From contig JAIUMV010000005.1 of the NCBI GenBank assembly GCA_022565395.1, positions 62,001 through 126,000 on the forward strand: a DNA stretch of 64,000 nucleotides. Reading direction: 5' to 3'. The DNA is from Marinobacter sp. GTDB taxonomy: Bacteria > Pseudomonadota > Gammaproteobacteria > Pseudomonadales > Oleiphilaceae. The notes under the pieces are model-generated. The model had not been told where the DNA came from, searched no databases, and worked only from the letters and a program-made list of their open reading frames with translations. How positions within the stretch are numbered: position 1 is the stretch's first letter; each line of letters opens with the position of its first letter. The position numbers were made by a program, and so were the translations under genes. Positions 62,059-64,000 of the stretch are shown piece after piece.

Positions 62059-62253
62059 GCGCGTTATATTTTTTATTGGCTGTCTGTGAATCACCTGGGC
62101 TCAAGTGTAACCGATGGTGATAAAAAAACGTCCAAGGATGTCATGTTTTTTTCCTGCGATGGTTTTGTAGTTCACTCTATGGGGCTTATTGCTTTAAGCT
62201 ACTTTTAAACCCGCCCGTTGGCGAGGCTTCGTTGTGTCACAGGGGATAGAGGA

Positions 62254-62520
62254 ATGAGTTCAGCGTCGGAAGGGCGTCAGGCCCGAATTATTGATGAGCT
62301 ATGCGTGTTTATTCGTAAGGTACTGGGTGATCCTACAGTTGCAGCCAAATGCGTGGAGATTGCCCGCAAGCATCGCCATGAGCCGGATGCCGACAAGCGT
62401 ATCGCAGAGGAGATCAGCGCAACGACAATCGTGCGTATTCCAGAGGTCTGGAGCGACGCAGACCGCATGTTTATTGAAATGCTGAAGGATGTGCTGGAGG
62501 ATGATGGCGCCCTCTATTGA
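62254..62520 (+). CDS. Small conserved-looking protein of unknown function
   Basis: An 88-residue soluble protein, mostly helical and charged (RIIDELCVFIRKVLG, VEIARKHRHEPDADKRIAEE). The ATG at 62254 lies after AGGGG. It is flanked by the divergent cyclase gene and convergent panP. No family recognised. Confidence 0.6.
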   Translation: MSSASEGRQARIIDELCVFIRKVLGDPTVAAKCVEIARKHRHEPDADKRIAEEISATTIVRIPEVWSDADRMFIEMLKDVLEDDGALY

Positions 62521-62555
62521 GGGCGCACTGGGCTTGAAGGGTTTGCGGGGGCTTT

Positions 62556-64000
62556 TCAGCCCGCGGCCCGTCCGGGTTGCCGGACGGGGGCCAGAACCTG
62601 GTCCGCCAGATTGGCGAGGATGGTGATCTCTTCCGCAATGCCCGGCTCGTCAGCCAACTGACGTTGCTCCTCCAGAATATCCTCCAGGATTTGCCGTGTG
62701 GTCAAAGGGTTGGCCAGAACCACCCGGAACACCAGACAGGGAAACTCATGGTAGCGTGCCGGCTCCAGGCGGGTGCGTGAAACAAACGCCTTGCCCCGTT
62801 CACGCTGGGTTTTCTGGATGAACTTGGTGATCCGGTTCAGGCAGGTGTTCATACGCTCGGCCTGCAGCGGATTGGCTTCAGCCAGCGCCGCCTGGACCCG
62901 TGCCGGGCAATAGCGGTAAGTGAGAATGTTCAGCTCAGGCTCGGTTACCAGTTCAAAGTCCGGGTGGGTTTTGATCATGCTGGCAAAGCTGTTGGCTTTC
63001 TCTATGCCCTGGTCAATCAGGATCTCGTAGCCCTCCCGGGCCAGAATGCGCAGGCCTGAGTGAATCAGCATGGCCATGCCGGGGCGCGAGCCCTCCAGCG
63101 TATTGCTGCCCAGGTCTCGGGAGCCCTTACGGATAATGTACTGGGCGTGATGCTCCACGGCGCTGGCCATGGCCGGGTCGCGGAACACCACCAGGCCCGC
63201 ACCCATGGGCACGTACAGCTGTTTGTGCGCATCAAAGGTGACGGAGTCGGCCTGTTCAATGCCTTTCAGCAGATGGCGGTGCTGACGGGAGAACAGGGTT
63301 GGGCCGCCCCAGGCAGCGTCTACATGGAAATGGGCGCCAAACTCACGGGCGATATCCGCAATAGCGTCCAACGGATCCACGTTGCCGGTTTCCGTGGTGC
63401 CGGCGATACCGCAAATGGCCATCACCTTGATTTTCTGCTTCTGCAGCTCAATGCACTTGTCCCGCAGGGCATCGGTGAGAATGCGGTTGTCCTCATCGGT
63501 GGGAATGGCAATCAGGCTCTGCCGGCCCAGGCCCAGTACATCGGCGGCCTTGCGCAGTGAATAGTGGCCGCGCTTGGACACCAGAATGGCCGCGCCCTCA
63601 TAGCCGTAGTAGCGCAGTGCGCGAAACAGCCCTTCCTGATGCAGGCCACGGAAGCTACCCTCGGCGGGGAAGGCGCGGTTACGTGCTACCCAGAGAGCAG
63701 TCAGGTTGGCGACGGTACCACCGGAACACATGGCCCCCAGCGCGTGAGCGGGGTCGTGCATCCAGCGCCGGTACCAGGCGCTGTCCTGCTGGTACACCAG
63801 CCGGTGGATCATGCCCAATACCTGACGTTCCAGAGGGGTAAAGGCCTTGGAGGTTTCCGTCTTCACCAGATTCTGGTTAAGGGCGATCATGATCTTGGAC
63901 AGCGGCAGCATGAAATAGGGCAGCGCTGAGGTCATGTGACCAATAAAGCTGGGTGACGCGGTATGAACGGAGTTGGCTACCAGCTTATCCAGCAGGAACT
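62556..64000 (-). CDS. panP: PanP-type pyridoxal-dependent aspartate 1-decarboxylase, N-terminus off the right edge
   Basis: PLP enzyme that makes beta-alanine for pantothenate, replacing PanD in some gammaproteobacteria. About 480 residues are visible; an in-frame ATG at 63935 is internal, because the frame stays open and family-like (SPSFIGHM then TSALPYFMLPLSK) to the window end. Features: GGTVANLTALWVARNRAF (near the visible N-terminal third), HVDAAWGGPTLFS, and the PLP-lysine motif VTFDAHKQLYVPMGAG (about 235 from 63935). Glutamate decarboxylase-like relatives are the main alternative. Confidence 0.85.
   Translation of the reverse strand, partial: FLLDKLVANSVHTASPSFIGHMTSALPYFMLPLSKIMIALNQNLVKTETSKAFTPLERQVLGMIHRLVYQQDSAWYRRWMHDPAHALGAMCSGGTVANLTALWVARNRAFPAEGSFRGLHQEGLFRALRYYGYEGAAILVSKRGHYSLRKAADVLGLGRQSLIAIPTDEDNRILTDALRDKCIELQKQKIKVMAICGIAGTTETGNVDPLDAIADIAREFGAHFHVDAAWGGPTLFSRQHRHLLKGIEQADSVTFDAHKQLYVPMGAGLVVFRDPAMASAVEHHAQYIIRKGSRDLGSNTLEGSRPGMAMLIHSGLRILAREGYEILIDQGIEKANSFASMIKTHPDFELVTEPELNILTYRYCPARVQAALAEANPLQAERMNTCLNRITKFIQKTQRERGKAFVSRTRLEPARYHEFPCLVFRVVLANPLTTRQILEDILEEQRQLADEPGIAEEITILANLADQVLAPVRQPGRAAG

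Overview
The window is a GC-rich, gene-dense stretch of a gammaproteobacterial chromosome. The gene set (pstSCAB-phoU, phoBR next to ubiA/ubiC, rubredoxin plus rubredoxin reductase, FadE of the 815-residue type, RapA/HepA, PanP-type aspartate decarboxylase, a FadL-like porin) and a GacA/Rsm-type RNA regulatory locus point to the Pseudomonadales/Oceanospirillales area. An Alcanivoracaceae-like marine hydrocarbon degrader is my best guess, but this is inference from gene content, not a database result. No rRNA, tRNA, integrase, transposase or CRISPR array was seen.

Layout. 1-1312: 3' part of a methyl-accepting chemotaxis protein. 1538-3706: uvrD with a candidate LexA box. 3724-7075: an accessory islet flanked by ~150-bp direct repeats that carry the 3' end of a hotdog thioesterase gene. 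Inside are an unknown 325-residue protein gene and two tandemly duplicated Sel1-repeat lipoprotein genes; around it are copies of a CACGGAAGAA-type repeat. 6986-9271: thioesterase, then an arsH-acr3 arsenic pair. 9374-15067: Pho box and pstS-pstC-pstA-pstB-phoU. 15215-21244: DUF2059 exported protein, a membrane protein, a FadL-like barrel and a very large Ig-like lipoprotein. 21305-25366: HIT protein, UbiF-like hydroxylase, YbaK-like deacylase, MscS channel and a protein methyltransferase.

25367-25840 has no protein gene but holds, on the minus strand, a strong CsrB/RsmZ-like small RNA: 15 GGA motifs, a Rho-independent terminator and an upstream GacA/UvrY box. 25841-35216: VanZ-like protein, rapA, fadE, a cold-shock protein with a long leader, and a P-type cation ATPase. 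35232-42340: divergent phosphoketolase-family enzyme, PBP7-like endopeptidase, short asparaginase-domain protein, RsuA, membrane metal-dependent hydrolase, lytic transglycosylase. 42625-49438: response regulator, phoR, phoB (own Pho box), ubiA, ubiC, hpt, rubredoxin (55 residues) and rubredoxin reductase. 49658-51828: HPF/RaiA-like protein, DUF2750 and two unknowns. 51873-56872: a two-component system, TenA, and a metal-binding-looking trio (DUF305, His-rich exported protein, unknown exported protein). 56871-64000: tesB, an EAL protein with a dead GGDEF domain, flavodoxin, an active-looking diguanylate cyclase, a small unknown protein and a 5'-truncated panP.

Functional themes: phosphate starvation (PhoBR controls pst; both have visible Pho boxes), lipid and hydrocarbon use (FadE, TesB, FadL-like, rubredoxin system), ubiquinone synthesis (UbiA, UbiC, UbiF-like), and lifestyle signalling (Rsm sRNA, c-di-GMP enzymes, chemotaxis).
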